A stretch of 64,000 nucleotides of DNA, taken from NCBI GenBank assembly GCA_963701675.1, contig OY969623.1, positions 3,782,001 through 3,846,000 of the forward strand, written 5' to 3'. Position 1 is the first letter of the stretch, and each line of letters begins with the position of its first letter. This document shows positions 40,998 to 48,875 of this stretch, in pieces. The translations under genes were made by a program, and so were the position numbers. The notes under the pieces were generated by a model, which was given only the letters and a program-made list of their open reading frames with translations, was not told the DNA's origin and made no database searches. Source of the stretch: G963701675 sp963701675. Lineage in GTDB: Bacteria; Planctomycetota; Planctomycetia; Gemmatales; Gemmataceae.

Positions 40998-42417
40998 AAG
41001 GGTGAAGCGAATCCTCCCACGAGTAGCGTTGTTACTCGTGTTTCTGATGGTCGTCGGCGGCACCCACCAGATGCGCATTGGACCGGTCATGCTCTTGCAT
41101 CTGGTGGTGTTGTTCGTCGCCGCGATGGCATGTCACGGTGAATTGGCTCGGCTCCGCCCTTCGACGGCGCATCTGACTGCGTTTTACTTGTGCTTGTCCG
41201 TCGGCGGTGTCATGGGCGGAGTCTTCAATGCTCTTGTCGCACCTATGGTGTTCACGACGACTGTCGAATATCCGCTCGCATTGGTGCTCGCTTGTTTGCT
41301 GATGCCCAGTGTAACCGAAGGAAGAAGTGAAACCCGAAATCGTATTCTGGATTTTGTTCTTCCAGCGGTAGTGGGAGGTCTTACCGCCTTTCTTGTTCTG
41401 GGCGCGACGGCCGGCGATCCACATATGAGCCGGATCAAGTCGTTTGCGCCGTCGATGTCCGGTGGCATTAGCGCCCTTTTGATCTACGGGTTGCCCACGG
41501 TGTTATGCTTCGCCTTCATCGGTCGCCCCATACGGTTTGCCCTGAGCGTCGGAGCGATGCTCCTCGCCGGCGCTATCTGCAGCGATCCGAACGGATATGT
41601 CCTTTATCGTGAACGCGGCTTCTTCGGCGATCTTCATGTTCGTCACGAGCCGACGGGCGAGTTTATTCAACTCATGCACGGTACAACGCTTCACGGCCAG
41701 CAGCCACGCGATCCGGGTCGCCGAGGCGAGCCCTCCACCTATTTCCATCGACAGGGACCGATTGGCGAGTTGTTCACCGCGCTCGAATCGATGCCGCCGC
41801 GCCATCGTATTGCGGTCACCGGGCTCGGCGTTGGAACCCTAGCCAGTTATTCGAAGCCAGGCCAAGAATGGACTTACTACGAAATCGACCCAGCGGTCGT
41901 ACGCGTGGCAGAAGATCCCCAGTACTTCACATATCTAAGTGATTGCAGAAAACGCGGCACAGTTCTTCAGGTTGTCCTCGGCGACGCGCGTCTGCAGTTG
42001 GGAGCCGCCCCGGATCGTGGGTACGACCTGCTCATTTTGGACGCATTCAGCTCCGACTCCGTTCCGGTCCATTTGCTGACCCGTGAAGCCGTGGCGCTAT
42101 ACCTGAGCAAACTCGGTGACGACGGACTGTTGGCTTTCAATATTTCGAACCGCTATCTGAACCTGGAGCCGGTATTGGCGGCAGTGGCTCACGATGCGGG
42201 CCTCGTGGGAATCGTGCAACACGATCAAAATGTCGATCCAGAGCAGCCGGCCATTCCGGGCAAGACGCCGTCGTCGTGGGTGATTCTGGCGCGAAATACA
42301 ACCGATCTCGGACCATTGGCTCAGCATCCTCATTGGAAGACGCTGACCGTTCGTCCCGGCGTCAAACCATGGACGGATGACTTTTCGAATTTACTTGGGG
42401 CGTTTCTTTGGCGCTAA
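40972..42417 (+). CDS. Fused membrane / spermidine-synthase-like protein, C-terminal part (frameshifted)
   Basis: This frame continues the preceding gene. It starts at a TTG in frame (RRPCVSHERVKRI) and carries further membrane helices up to about residue 215, then a SAM-binding synthase-type domain: GEFIQLMHGTTLHGQQ, VTGLGVGTLASYSKPG, TYYEIDPAVVRVAE, LQVVLGDARLQLG and YDLLILDAFSSDSVPVHLLTREA. The fold is that of spermidine/spermine synthase-like aminopropyl or methyl transferases, but fused membrane versions have no proven reaction. Convergent to queD, with a GCCGC-AA-GCGGC mini hairpin (42418-42429) between the stops. Confidence 0.75.
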   Translation: MRRPCVSHERVKRILPRVALLLVFLMVVGGTHQMRIGPVMLLHLVVLFVAAMACHGELARLRPSTAHLTAFYLCLSVGGVMGGVFNALVAPMVFTTTVEYPLALVLACLLMPSVTEGRSETRNRILDFVLPAVVGGLTAFLVLGATAGDPHMSRIKSFAPSMSGGISALLIYGLPTVLCFAFIGRPIRFALSVGAMLLAGAICSDPNGYVLYRERGFFGDLHVRHEPTGEFIQLMHGTTLHGQQPRDPGRRGEPSTYFHRQGPIGELFTALESMPPRHRIAVTGLGVGTLASYSKPGQEWTYYEIDPAVVRVAEDPQYFTYLSDCRKRGTVLQVVLGDARLQLGAAPDRGYDLLILDAFSSDSVPVHLLTREAVALYLSKLGDDGLLAFNISNRYLNLEPVLAAVAHDAGLVGIVQHDQNVDPEQPAIPGKTPSSWVILARNTTDLGPLAQHPHWKTLTVRPGVKPWTDDFSNLLGAFLWR

Positions 42418-42431
42418 GCCGCAAGCGGCAA

Positions 42432-42839
42432 TTACGTTGAGCCGGTGTAGCTCGCGAAACAGCGATCGGTTTCCCACAGTTGCACTTCGACAACCGGGAA
42501 TCCCTGCGATGACGTAAAGTCAAAAATGAGTCGGGCGATGTTCTCCGCGGTGGGATTGACTTTCAACACATAAACAGGCTCGCCCTTTTCTTTCAGAAGC
42601 GGCAATATCGGATCGTTCTCGTGCAGTAACATCCGATGATCGATGGTATTGTCGATCCAATCGGCGACGACCTCTTTAATGCGCGTGAAATCGAGCACCA
42701 TGCCGCGCGAATCCAGCTCCGGCGCCTCGATCGTAATCACGGCGCGTCCATTGTGCCCGTGTAAATGACGACATTTGCCGTCGTAGTTCAACAACCGATG
42801 ACCGTAACAAAAGCTGATTTCTCGCGTCACGCGGTACAT
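42432..42839 (-). CDS. queD: 6-carboxytetrahydropterin synthase QueD / PTPS family
   Basis: From ATG 42839 (GGAGA upstream) the product is 135 residues. It has the zinc and catalytic residues of the family: FCYGHRLLNYDGKCRHLHGHNG (shown split: His in YGHR, Cys in GKCRH, HLHGH), then VLDFTRIKEVVADWIDNTIDH and NPTAENIARLIFD. Adjacency to queC, with a 13-bp overlap, supports QueD in 7-deazaguanine (queuosine) synthesis rather than tetrahydrobiopterin synthesis. QueE and QueF are not in the window. Confidence 0.9.
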   Translation of the reverse strand: MYRVTREISFCYGHRLLNYDGKCRHLHGHNGRAVITIEAPELDSRGMVLDFTRIKEVVADWIDNTIDHRMLLHENDPILPLLKEKGEPVYVLKVNPTAENIARLIFDFTSSQGFPVVEVQLWETDRCFASYTGST

Positions 42840-43543
42840 GATTTCTCCATGGCGTAAGGCGTGGAGTCGCGCAGCCCGGCGGTAGTGAACGCACGCCGCC
42901 TTTCCGCACATTTGTTACACTGGCCGCAATGCGTCCCAACGTTTGGTCGAATGCAGGAGAATGTCAAATCCAGCGGCATGTGTCGACCACGATTGATCAC
43001 GTCCCCCTTACTCAGCCCGACAAATGGAGTCTGAATTACGACCTTGCCATCGATCGCGCGGTTGATCACTTCCTGGAAGGCGTTCACGAACTCCAGTGTT
43101 GCGTCGGGAAATGGGTTTGCCTCCAAGATTCCTAACGCGATTCTCGGGACTCCGTGCAAGTGGCACCACAGCATAGATTTGCTCAGCAGCATCACATTGC
43201 GTCCCGGCAAATAGACTGCCGCGTCGGTTGAATCCGCGTCGGGCACGCCGATGCCGGTCATGCTCCAATGAGGGCCGTACAGGTCTGCGACGGGTACGTC
43301 GAGCACCACTAAAGGTAGCAAGCTCGGCCGGCGTATCGCTTCCAGAAAATGGTCCAAATGACGGAGTTCTTCCGCTTCCCAAAAAAGGCCACTCTGAACG
43401 AAAAGCGGCTGCACGGTGTGGTCCGTCTCGAGGCATTCCCCGAGTAAAACCGCACTGTCGACTCCGCCGCTCACGAGTACGGCGACGTCGGCCGTTGCCT
43501 TTTCGGTCGGATGAAGCGGCGGAATTGGTTCGGACTTTGCCAT
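42827..43543 (-). CDS. queC: 7-cyano-7-deazaguanine synthase QueC
   Basis: A 238-residue protein with the PP-loop VLVSGGVDSAVLLGECL, DAAVYLPGRNVMLLSKSMLWC, QTPFVGLSKGDVIN and the zinc-binding cysteine cluster FSCIRPNVGTHCGQCNKCAERR near the C-terminus. It converts carboxy-deazaguanine to preQ0 with ATP and ammonia. Its end overlaps queD by 13 bp, indicating translational coupling. It is divergent from murB, with about 135 bp between starts. Confidence 0.94.
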   Translation of the reverse strand: MAKSEPIPPLHPTEKATADVAVLVSGGVDSAVLLGECLETDHTVQPLFVQSGLFWEAEELRHLDHFLEAIRRPSLLPLVVLDVPVADLYGPHWSMTGIGVPDADSTDAAVYLPGRNVMLLSKSMLWCHLHGVPRIALGILEANPFPDATLEFVNAFQEVINRAIDGKVVIQTPFVGLSKGDVINRGRHMPLDLTFSCIRPNVGTHCGQCNKCAERRRAFTTAGLRDSTPYAMEKSCTA

Positions 43544-43678
43544 GCAACGTATTTATAGCAATCACATTGCAGCTTACGTGAATCTAGTCTCCGGCAACGC
43601 GTCCGCTTACGTTGACGCCGAACGGCGCTGAACCCTATGATGATACGGCCCAAGGTGCGCCGCCGCGAAAGGAGCGCG

Positions 43679-44557
43679 ATGGCTGGTTTCGACGGTTTTG
43701 CTGAAATTACCGAACGTAACGCCGCGCTCGCGCCCTACACGGGCCTTCGTCTGGGCGGCCCCGCTGAATACTTGGTGCGCCTGCGCTCCCGTGATGAACT
43801 TCAGCAAGTTTTTCGCCATTGCATCGCCAATCAGGTCCCAGTTCGCGTCCTGGGCGGCGGCTGCAATGTCCTCGTTCGCGACAAAGGCGTGTCCGGCGTC
43901 GTGTTGCAGTTGTCGGCGCCCGCATTCAAGCAACTAGGCGTGATCGAAAACGGTGTAACGGCAGGAGCGGGGGCCACGTTGGCTGACTTGATCTCCTTCG
44001 CTGCCAAGCATGGACTAGGCGGCCTGGAAGTCCTGGTCGGTATCGCTGGCACGGTCGGCGGCGCTGTTCGCGGTAACGCGGGTGACCGCCATGGAGAAAT
44101 CGGCCAGTTCGTTCGTTCCGTTGAGGTCATGGACGAGGCAGGTGATATCCAACGCAGAGATCGCGATGAACTTCAGTTCGACCCTCAGGGAAGCAACTTG
44201 GACGACCCGGTAATTCTCGGCATTGATTTCGAACTCGACTCGGATGATCCCGACGCCATCGTCAAGCACATGCGCAAGGCGTGGATTCAGCGGAAGGCAA
44301 CGCAGCCGTTGACGTCTCAACCGCATGCGCGCATGTTTCGTAATACCCGCAGCGTCGACGCTGCAACGCTGATCGAACAAGCGGACTTATCAAAAACTCA
44401 AGTCGGCGGCGCGGAAATCAGTAGCCGGCACGCAAACTCCGTTGTGGTCCATCCCGGCGGCACCGTGGAAGACGTGCTGAAGTTAGTTGAAACCGTCCGT
44501 GAAGGAGTGGAAGACCGCAGTGGCGTGGAGTTGGAGCTTGAACTAGCCATCTGGTGA
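43679..44557 (+). CDS. murB: UDP-N-acetylenolpyruvoylglucosamine reductase MurB
   Basis: From ATG 43679 (AAGGAG upstream) the protein is 292 residues. It has TGLRLGGPAEYLVRL, VRVLGGGCNVLVRDKGVSG, LVGIAGTVGGAVRGNAG (FAD-binding core) and a C-terminal ISSRHANSVVVHPGGTVEDVLKLVETV. The RKATQPLTSQPHARMFRN segment corresponds to the usual SAGSxFKN catalytic region, but with RMF in place of a clear catalytic Ser/Cys; alignment should check this. MurB makes UDP-MurNAc for peptidoglycan. It is followed closely by a small FtsQ-like gene. Confidence 0.92.
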   Translation: MAGFDGFAEITERNAALAPYTGLRLGGPAEYLVRLRSRDELQQVFRHCIANQVPVRVLGGGCNVLVRDKGVSGVVLQLSAPAFKQLGVIENGVTAGAGATLADLISFAAKHGLGGLEVLVGIAGTVGGAVRGNAGDRHGEIGQFVRSVEVMDEAGDIQRRDRDELQFDPQGSNLDDPVILGIDFELDSDDPDAIVKHMRKAWIQRKATQPLTSQPHARMFRNTRSVDAATLIEQADLSKTQVGGAEISSRHANSVVVHPGGTVEDVLKLVETVREGVEDRSGVELELELAIW

Positions 44558-44562
44558 GACGA

Positions 44563-44943
44563 ATGGCCCAATTCAAACCGACTACTACTGCAAAGCAATG
44601 GGCAGTGCCGTTGGTACTGATCGGTGGCGCATGCGCACTGGTGGCCGGCATCATCTACGCCGGCCGAGAAACCCGCGCTCACATCCGTAGCCACGATCGC
44701 TATACGACGGATCTGGAGACCGTGGAATGCACGCCGCCGCCGGGCATGCAGCGGCTCGACTTCATGTCAGAGGTCCAGTACGTCGGCAACCTACCGCGCC
44801 GGCTGAACCTGCTCGACCCTGGCCTCACGGGTCACATGGCGACGGCCTTTGCCGCGCACCCGATGGTTGCTTCGGTCGATCGTGTCGAGCTTGAGTCACC
44901 GGGCCGAATCTTCGTTCAACTTCAATTTCGCCGGACGCCTTAG
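44563..44943 (+). CDS. Small membrane protein, possible short FtsQ/DivIB-like protein
   Basis: A 126-residue protein starting 6 bp after murB. It has one N-terminal transmembrane helix (AVPLVLIGGACALVAGIIYAG) followed by about 90 extracytoplasmic residues that include MQRLDFMSEVQYVGNLP and AAFAAHPMVASVDRVELESPGRIFVQLQF. The second region resembles the POTRA domain of FtsQ (xxHPxVxxVxRVxxxxPxxLxVxLxxR), and the gene order murB-ftsQ is the one found in the dcw cluster. It lacks the long beta domain that binds FtsL/FtsB. The link to cell division is an inference from order and a short motif. Confidence 0.65.
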   Translation: MAQFKPTTTAKQWAVPLVLIGGACALVAGIIYAGRETRAHIRSHDRYTTDLETVECTPPPGMQRLDFMSEVQYVGNLPRRLNLLDPGLTGHMATAFAAHPMVASVDRVELESPGRIFVQLQFRRTP

Positions 44944-45665
44944 CGGGCCACTCGCGCAACACCAGCTTGTCGTGACGGCATCCGTGGAACGTGCCAGTAG
45001 GGGCTGCCGGTTACCGGATAGTTCTGGATGGTCAGTGCCCCGTCGTTCGCGGTCGGCATGGGTGCCTGTTGATAACTTGCCAACTCCAACTGGTCGTCGC
45101 ATTCGTCCATATCGATTGCCATTAGCGGCGACTTGTGATCATTCGCCTTGCCCCATGACTTTTGCCAATCCGAAGAATCAACCTTCGCCGCGGGGCCGTT
45201 CTTCGGCAGCTCTTTGCGCTTGAACATCGTGCCGGAAGCCGGTTGGACACTCGTCGCCGGTGTGATAAGTTCAGTCTCGATGCTCTTCTTCGCCGCGTCA
45301 TGGTGCTTGGCCGGCGCCATCGTGTCATTTTTCTTCGCCGTGCGTGACGGTCTGGAGAACAAACCGAGCAGCTTCTTTTTTGGTGCGGGCGCGGTCGCGT
45401 CCATAGTCGGCATCGCCATCGGGGAATCCGAAATGATGGCGGTGTCACCCGTCTGTAGATCCTGGACTTCGTAGACAACCTTGCCGTCCGCGGACTTGCT
45501 GGTCTTGATGACCTTGACCTTTTGTTCGGCCTTACCCGGCTCTTGCAATGTGATCGTGTCGCCCTTGGTGTAAGTCGAAGGTATGCCCGTCGATTGCTGA
45601 CCCCAGGCACTTCCGACCAACACCAGAACCGCTACGCAACTCTTTGCCCATCTTGCCTGGACCAT
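44940..45665 (-). CDS. Hypothetical secreted protein
   Basis: A 241-residue protein with an N-terminal signal peptide (AKSCVAVLVLVGSAWGQQ, likely cut after AWG). The first third (residues 28-78) looks like a small beta domain (KGDTITLQEPGKAEQKVKVIK, VVYEVQDLQTGDTAI). The rest is Lys/Ser/Thr/Pro-rich, low-complexity and probably disordered, ending in SPYWHVPRMPS. I do not recognise a family. Its last bases overlap the convergent FtsQ-like gene by 4 bp. Confidence 0.65.
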   Translation of the reverse strand: MVQARWAKSCVAVLVLVGSAWGQQSTGIPSTYTKGDTITLQEPGKAEQKVKVIKTSKSADGKVVYEVQDLQTGDTAIISDSPMAMPTMDATAPAPKKKLLGLFSRPSRTAKKNDTMAPAKHHDAAKKSIETELITPATSVQPASGTMFKRKELPKNGPAAKVDSSDWQKSWGKANDHKSPLMAIDMDECDDQLELASYQQAPMPTANDGALTIQNYPVTGSPYWHVPRMPSRQAGVARVAR

Positions 45666-45950
45666 TTCTAGGGTCTCCGTTCCTAACCGACTCGGCGCAG
45701 CATGTGCGGATCACCCCTTCGCTGGGGCCATCTAGTCTTCGGATATCGACGGAAACGAATTGCCGCATCATTTCGAAGTTAGCGAATGCACGGTTGATGC
45801 GGTGGGGAACCGGTCTAATGCGTGAACTCTTCGCGTTTCGCGCAGCTTCACGCGGCGTGGATATCGAATGTCCAAAACGTCCCCGTATCGTCTGGAAATC
45901 ATGACAACTCCGTAGAATAACGCCGCCGCTTCGAGGAAGGAAAGAACCGA
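45666..45950. other. Intergenic region, 285 bp
   Basis: No gene is seen. It separates the divergent hypothetical secreted gene and the thioesterase gene and must hold both promoters. No strong dyad or repeat was noticed. Confidence 0.5.
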
Positions 45951-46343
45951 ATGCTCAAGCCAGGTATCACTCATCAAAACCAATGCATGGTGACGGATCA
46001 ACACGCCGCCACGCACATAGGCGACGGACAAGTGCTTGTGTTATCCACGCCGTCGATGATTGAACTGATGGAAATCACCGCCACTCAGGCCGTGCAGCCC
46101 TATCTGCCTGACGGACACACCACCGTAGGCACTCATGTCGATGTGCGTCACTTGGCGGCCACGCCGTTGGGCATGAAGGTAAAGGTTAACGCCGAACTGG
46201 TGCAGGTTGAGAATCGAATATTGACGTTTCGGGTCTCGGCGGATGATGAGAAGGAACGTGTAGGCGAAGGGAGTCATAAACGAGCCATCATCAATGTCGC
46301 ACGATTTCAAGCAAAACTCAGCGCGAAGCGCCTCGATCCGTGA
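45951..46343 (+). CDS. Thioesterase family protein (hotdog fold, FlK-like)
   Basis: A 130-residue single-domain protein. It has the pattern of fluoroacetyl-CoA-thioesterase-like hotdog proteins: ATHIGDGQVLVLSTPSMIELMEITATQAVQPYLPDG (split here at HIGDG / STPSMIELMEI), VGTHVDVRHLAATPLGMKV, then RVSADDEKERVGEGSHKRAIIN. Thr and Glu in STPSMIELME and His in VRHLA match residues used for acyl-CoA hydrolysis in FlK. Fluoroacetate itself is unlikely to be the substrate; a general acyl-CoA role is expected. Confidence 0.85.
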   Translation: MLKPGITHQNQCMVTDQHAATHIGDGQVLVLSTPSMIELMEITATQAVQPYLPDGHTTVGTHVDVRHLAATPLGMKVKVNAELVQVENRILTFRVSADDEKERVGEGSHKRAIINVARFQAKLSAKRLDP

Positions 46344-46399
46344 GGAGCCGATGCTCTGCGAGATATAATGTGAGCGCAGATAAGTTCGTCAACGCAATC

Positions 46400-46663
46400 A
46401 TGACCACTCTTCGAGCGAAACCAGGGGACGAATCAGAACGACCGCTCTTCCGTGAGGATCTAGCGCCGCCGGATTACGCAGATCCCGTGGTTGAGGCCTT
46501 TAAGAAGGATGTCGACCGTGGCTTGTTGCAACAAAACCTCAGGCTGACCATCGACGAACGCATTCGAAAGGCTCAGGCCTTCCATCGCTCAATCGATGCG
46601 TGGCGACAGGCTGGAAGAGCGCTTAGACAATCGGGCAAATTGCACGGAGGTATCGCCGGGTGA
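46400..46663 (+). CDS. Hypothetical protein coupled to a nucleotidyltransferase gene
   Basis: An 87-residue protein from ATG 46400. It is helical and charged, with AFKKDVDRGLLQQNLRLTIDERIRKAQAFHRSIDAWRQAGR. Its TGA stop (46661-46663) overlaps the GTG start of the next gene, indicating translational coupling. The same arrangement recurs in bacterial pairs of a small helical protein with a nucleotidyltransferase. That suggests a toxin-antitoxin-like unit, but I do not recognise the family. Confidence 0.65.
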   Translation: MTTLRAKPGDESERPLFREDLAPPDYADPVVEAFKKDVDRGLLQQNLRLTIDERIRKAQAFHRSIDAWRQAGRALRQSGKLHGGIAG

Positions 46664-47157
46664 TTGCTAGCCTTGAGCAAGTCGGTAAGCAGTTAAACGA
46701 CTTTGGAGTTCACTACATTGTAATCGGTGGTTGGGCGGCGATCATCCATGGAAATGCACGTTCCACCAACGACGTCGATGTGGTTTACGCGCGCGACAGC
46801 GAAAACATCGACCGACTCGTGCGCGCTCTGCAGCCGTGGAACCCATACCTTCGCGGAGCGCCGCCCGGCCTCCCGTTTTCCTGGGACGCTCCGACTGTTC
46901 GAGCAGGACTCAATTTCACATTGACGACTACCTTTGGCGACGTGGACTGTTTGGGTGAGGTGGCCGGGGGCGGCACTTATGAAGAGCTGATGCCGTTTAC
47001 TCATGAAGTTACGGCTTGCGGACTTAGTTGCCGCGTTGTGTCCTTGGAACATCTCATTCAGCTTAAACGCGCCGCGGGACGCCCGAAGGACCTAGTGGCC
47101 GTGGCAGAATTGCAGGCCCTTTTAGAAGAACAAAATCGCAACGACTCGAACTCCTAA
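46660..47157 (+). CDS. Nucleotidyltransferase-like protein (DUF6036/AbiEii type)
   Basis: A 165-residue protein with a GTG start. The N-terminus has the minimal nucleotidyltransferase motif IVIGGWAAIIHGNARSTNDVDVVYAR, where GG-x-A-x3-HG-x-R-x-T-x-D-x-D is the metal-binding pair typical of DUF6036/AbiEii-like proteins. A later segment VVSLEHLIQLKRAAGRPKDL matches the conserved C-terminal motif. Such enzymes transfer NMP to tRNA or proteins and often are the toxin in type II or IV systems. The upstream gene overlaps its start. Confidence 0.8.
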   Translation: MIASLEQVGKQLNDFGVHYIVIGGWAAIIHGNARSTNDVDVVYARDSENIDRLVRALQPWNPYLRGAPPGLPFSWDAPTVRAGLNFTLTTTFGDVDCLGEVAGGGTYEELMPFTHEVTACGLSCRVVSLEHLIQLKRAAGRPKDLVAVAELQALLEEQNRNDSNS

Positions 47158-47172
47158 CACCAGAACGATGAA

Positions 47173-48867
47173 ATGACAGTCATGTTTGACGCCGCCCACC
47201 ATGGAACGTCGGTTAGAAGTAGCATTCGTGCTCCCCGTGGTCCCGAACGCACCTGCAAGGGATGGATCCAAGAAGCGGCCTTGCGAATGTTGATGAACAA
47301 CCTCGACCCCGAGGTGGCGGAAGATCCCGATCGACTTGTCGTCTATGGCGGCAAGGGCAAGGCGGCCCGAACCTGGGAAGCGTTCGATGCCATCGTGGCG
47401 TCGCTACGGAAACTCGAAAACAACGAAACGCTGTTGATTCAATCCGGCAAGCCCGTCGGCGTCATTCGAACGCATGAATTGGCTCCAAGAGTCTTGATCG
47501 CGAACAGCTTGTTGGTGCCCAAGTGGGCCACGTGGGAAGAATTTCGTCGGCTTGAAGACATGGGCCTAACGATGTACGGCCAGATGACGGCGGGCAGTTG
47601 GATTTACATCGGCACGCAGGGCATACTCCAGGGAACCTTCGAAACGTTTGCCGCATGCGCGCGACGCCACTTCGGGGGAACGCTCGCCGGCCGGCTCGTC
47701 GTAACCGGTGGCCTCGGCGGCATGGGCGGAGCGCAACCGCTGGCCGCCACCATGAACGGCGCTGCCTTTCTCGGTATCGATGTGAATCATGCCAGAGTCG
47801 AACGCCGATTGCAGACGGGCTACCTCGATCGGATATGCGATAACCTGGATGAAGCCTTGCGCATGGTGAACGAGGCGAAAGAACGGCGCCAGGCGCTTTC
47901 GGTCGGACTGGTGGCAAACGTGGCCCAGGCCCTGCCGGAACTCGGTGAGCGTGGCATTGTGCCCGACGTCCTCACGGATCAAACATCGGCGCACGATACC
48001 CTCAATGGCTATGTACCGCTCCCACGCACACCGAACGAAGACCTCGACGCACTTCGGCGAGACCATCCAGAGGAGTATGTCCGCCGCGCCGTTGAATCCA
48101 TCGGAATCCATGTCAAGGCAATGCTCGACTTGCAGGCGCGCGGTGCAATCACGTTCGATTACGGTAACAACATCCGCGCCGAAGCGGTGAACGCGGGCGT
48201 GAAGGACGCATTTCGCGTTCCCGGCTTCGTTCCAGAGTACATTCGCCCGTTGTTTTGCGAAGGCAAAGGTCCGTTCCGCTGGGCGGCACTTTCCGGCGAC
48301 CCGGAGGACATTTATCGCACCGACGACGCGGTTTTGGCGATGTTTCCGGACGACGAAGCTCTGGCACGGTGGATCAAGTTGGCTCGTGAGAAGGTTCAGT
48401 TTCAGGGACTGCCCGCTCGCATTTGCTGGCTCGGCTACGGTGAACGGGTCAAGATGGGATTGCGCTTCAATGAAATGGTGCGAGCGGGTGAGTTGAAGGC
48501 GCCTATTGTCATTGGCCGGGACCATCTCGACGCCGGTTCCGTCGCGTCGCCGAACCGAGAAACCGAAGGAATGAAAGATGGATCGGACGCCATCGCCGAT
48601 TGGCCCATCCTGAACGCGATGATCAACACCGCTTGCGGGGCCGGCTGGGTCAGCGTGCATCACGGCGGCGGCGTCGGCATCGGTTACAGCCTGCACGCGG
48701 GCATGGTCTGTGTCGCCGACGGCAGCGCCGACGCTGACCGACGACTGTCCCTTGTGCTTACAAGCGACCCTGCCATGGGAGTGATCCGCCACGTCGATGC
48801 CGGGTATGCCGAGGCGGTGGAATGTGCGGAAACTCGCGGCGTCCAGGTCCCGGAGCTTAATTACTAG
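47173..48867 (+). CDS. hutU: Urocanate hydratase
   Basis: A 564-residue protein with signature stretches GKGKAARTWEAFDAIVASL, LRKLENNETLLIQSGKPVGV, ARRHFGGTLAGRLVVTGGLGGMGGAQPLA and IGRDHLDAGSVASPNRE followed by DGSDAIADWPILNAM. It adds water across urocanate to give imidazolonepropionate, using NAD as a catalytic cofactor. Length is normal. It heads the hutU-hutI-hutG run; no hutH is adjacent. Confidence 0.96.
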   Translation: MTVMFDAAHHGTSVRSSIRAPRGPERTCKGWIQEAALRMLMNNLDPEVAEDPDRLVVYGGKGKAARTWEAFDAIVASLRKLENNETLLIQSGKPVGVIRTHELAPRVLIANSLLVPKWATWEEFRRLEDMGLTMYGQMTAGSWIYIGTQGILQGTFETFAACARRHFGGTLAGRLVVTGGLGGMGGAQPLAATMNGAAFLGIDVNHARVERRLQTGYLDRICDNLDEALRMVNEAKERRQALSVGLVANVAQALPELGERGIVPDVLTDQTSAHDTLNGYVPLPRTPNEDLDALRRDHPEEYVRRAVESIGIHVKAMLDLQARGAITFDYGNNIRAEAVNAGVKDAFRVPGFVPEYIRPLFCEGKGPFRWAALSGDPEDIYRTDDAVLAMFPDDEALARWIKLAREKVQFQGLPARICWLGYGERVKMGLRFNEMVRAGELKAPIVIGRDHLDAGSVASPNRETEGMKDGSDAIADWPILNAMINTACGAGWVSVHHGGGVGIGYSLHAGMVCVADGSADADRRLSLVLTSDPAMGVIRHVDAGYAEAVECAETRGVQVPELNY

Positions 48868-48875
48868 TTCTCCGC

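Noticed and set aside
47566..48792. A 408-residue minus-strand open frame antisense to hutU
   Set aside because: hutU matches its family over the full length. The antisense frame has poor composition and no recognisable motif, and arises from codon bias.
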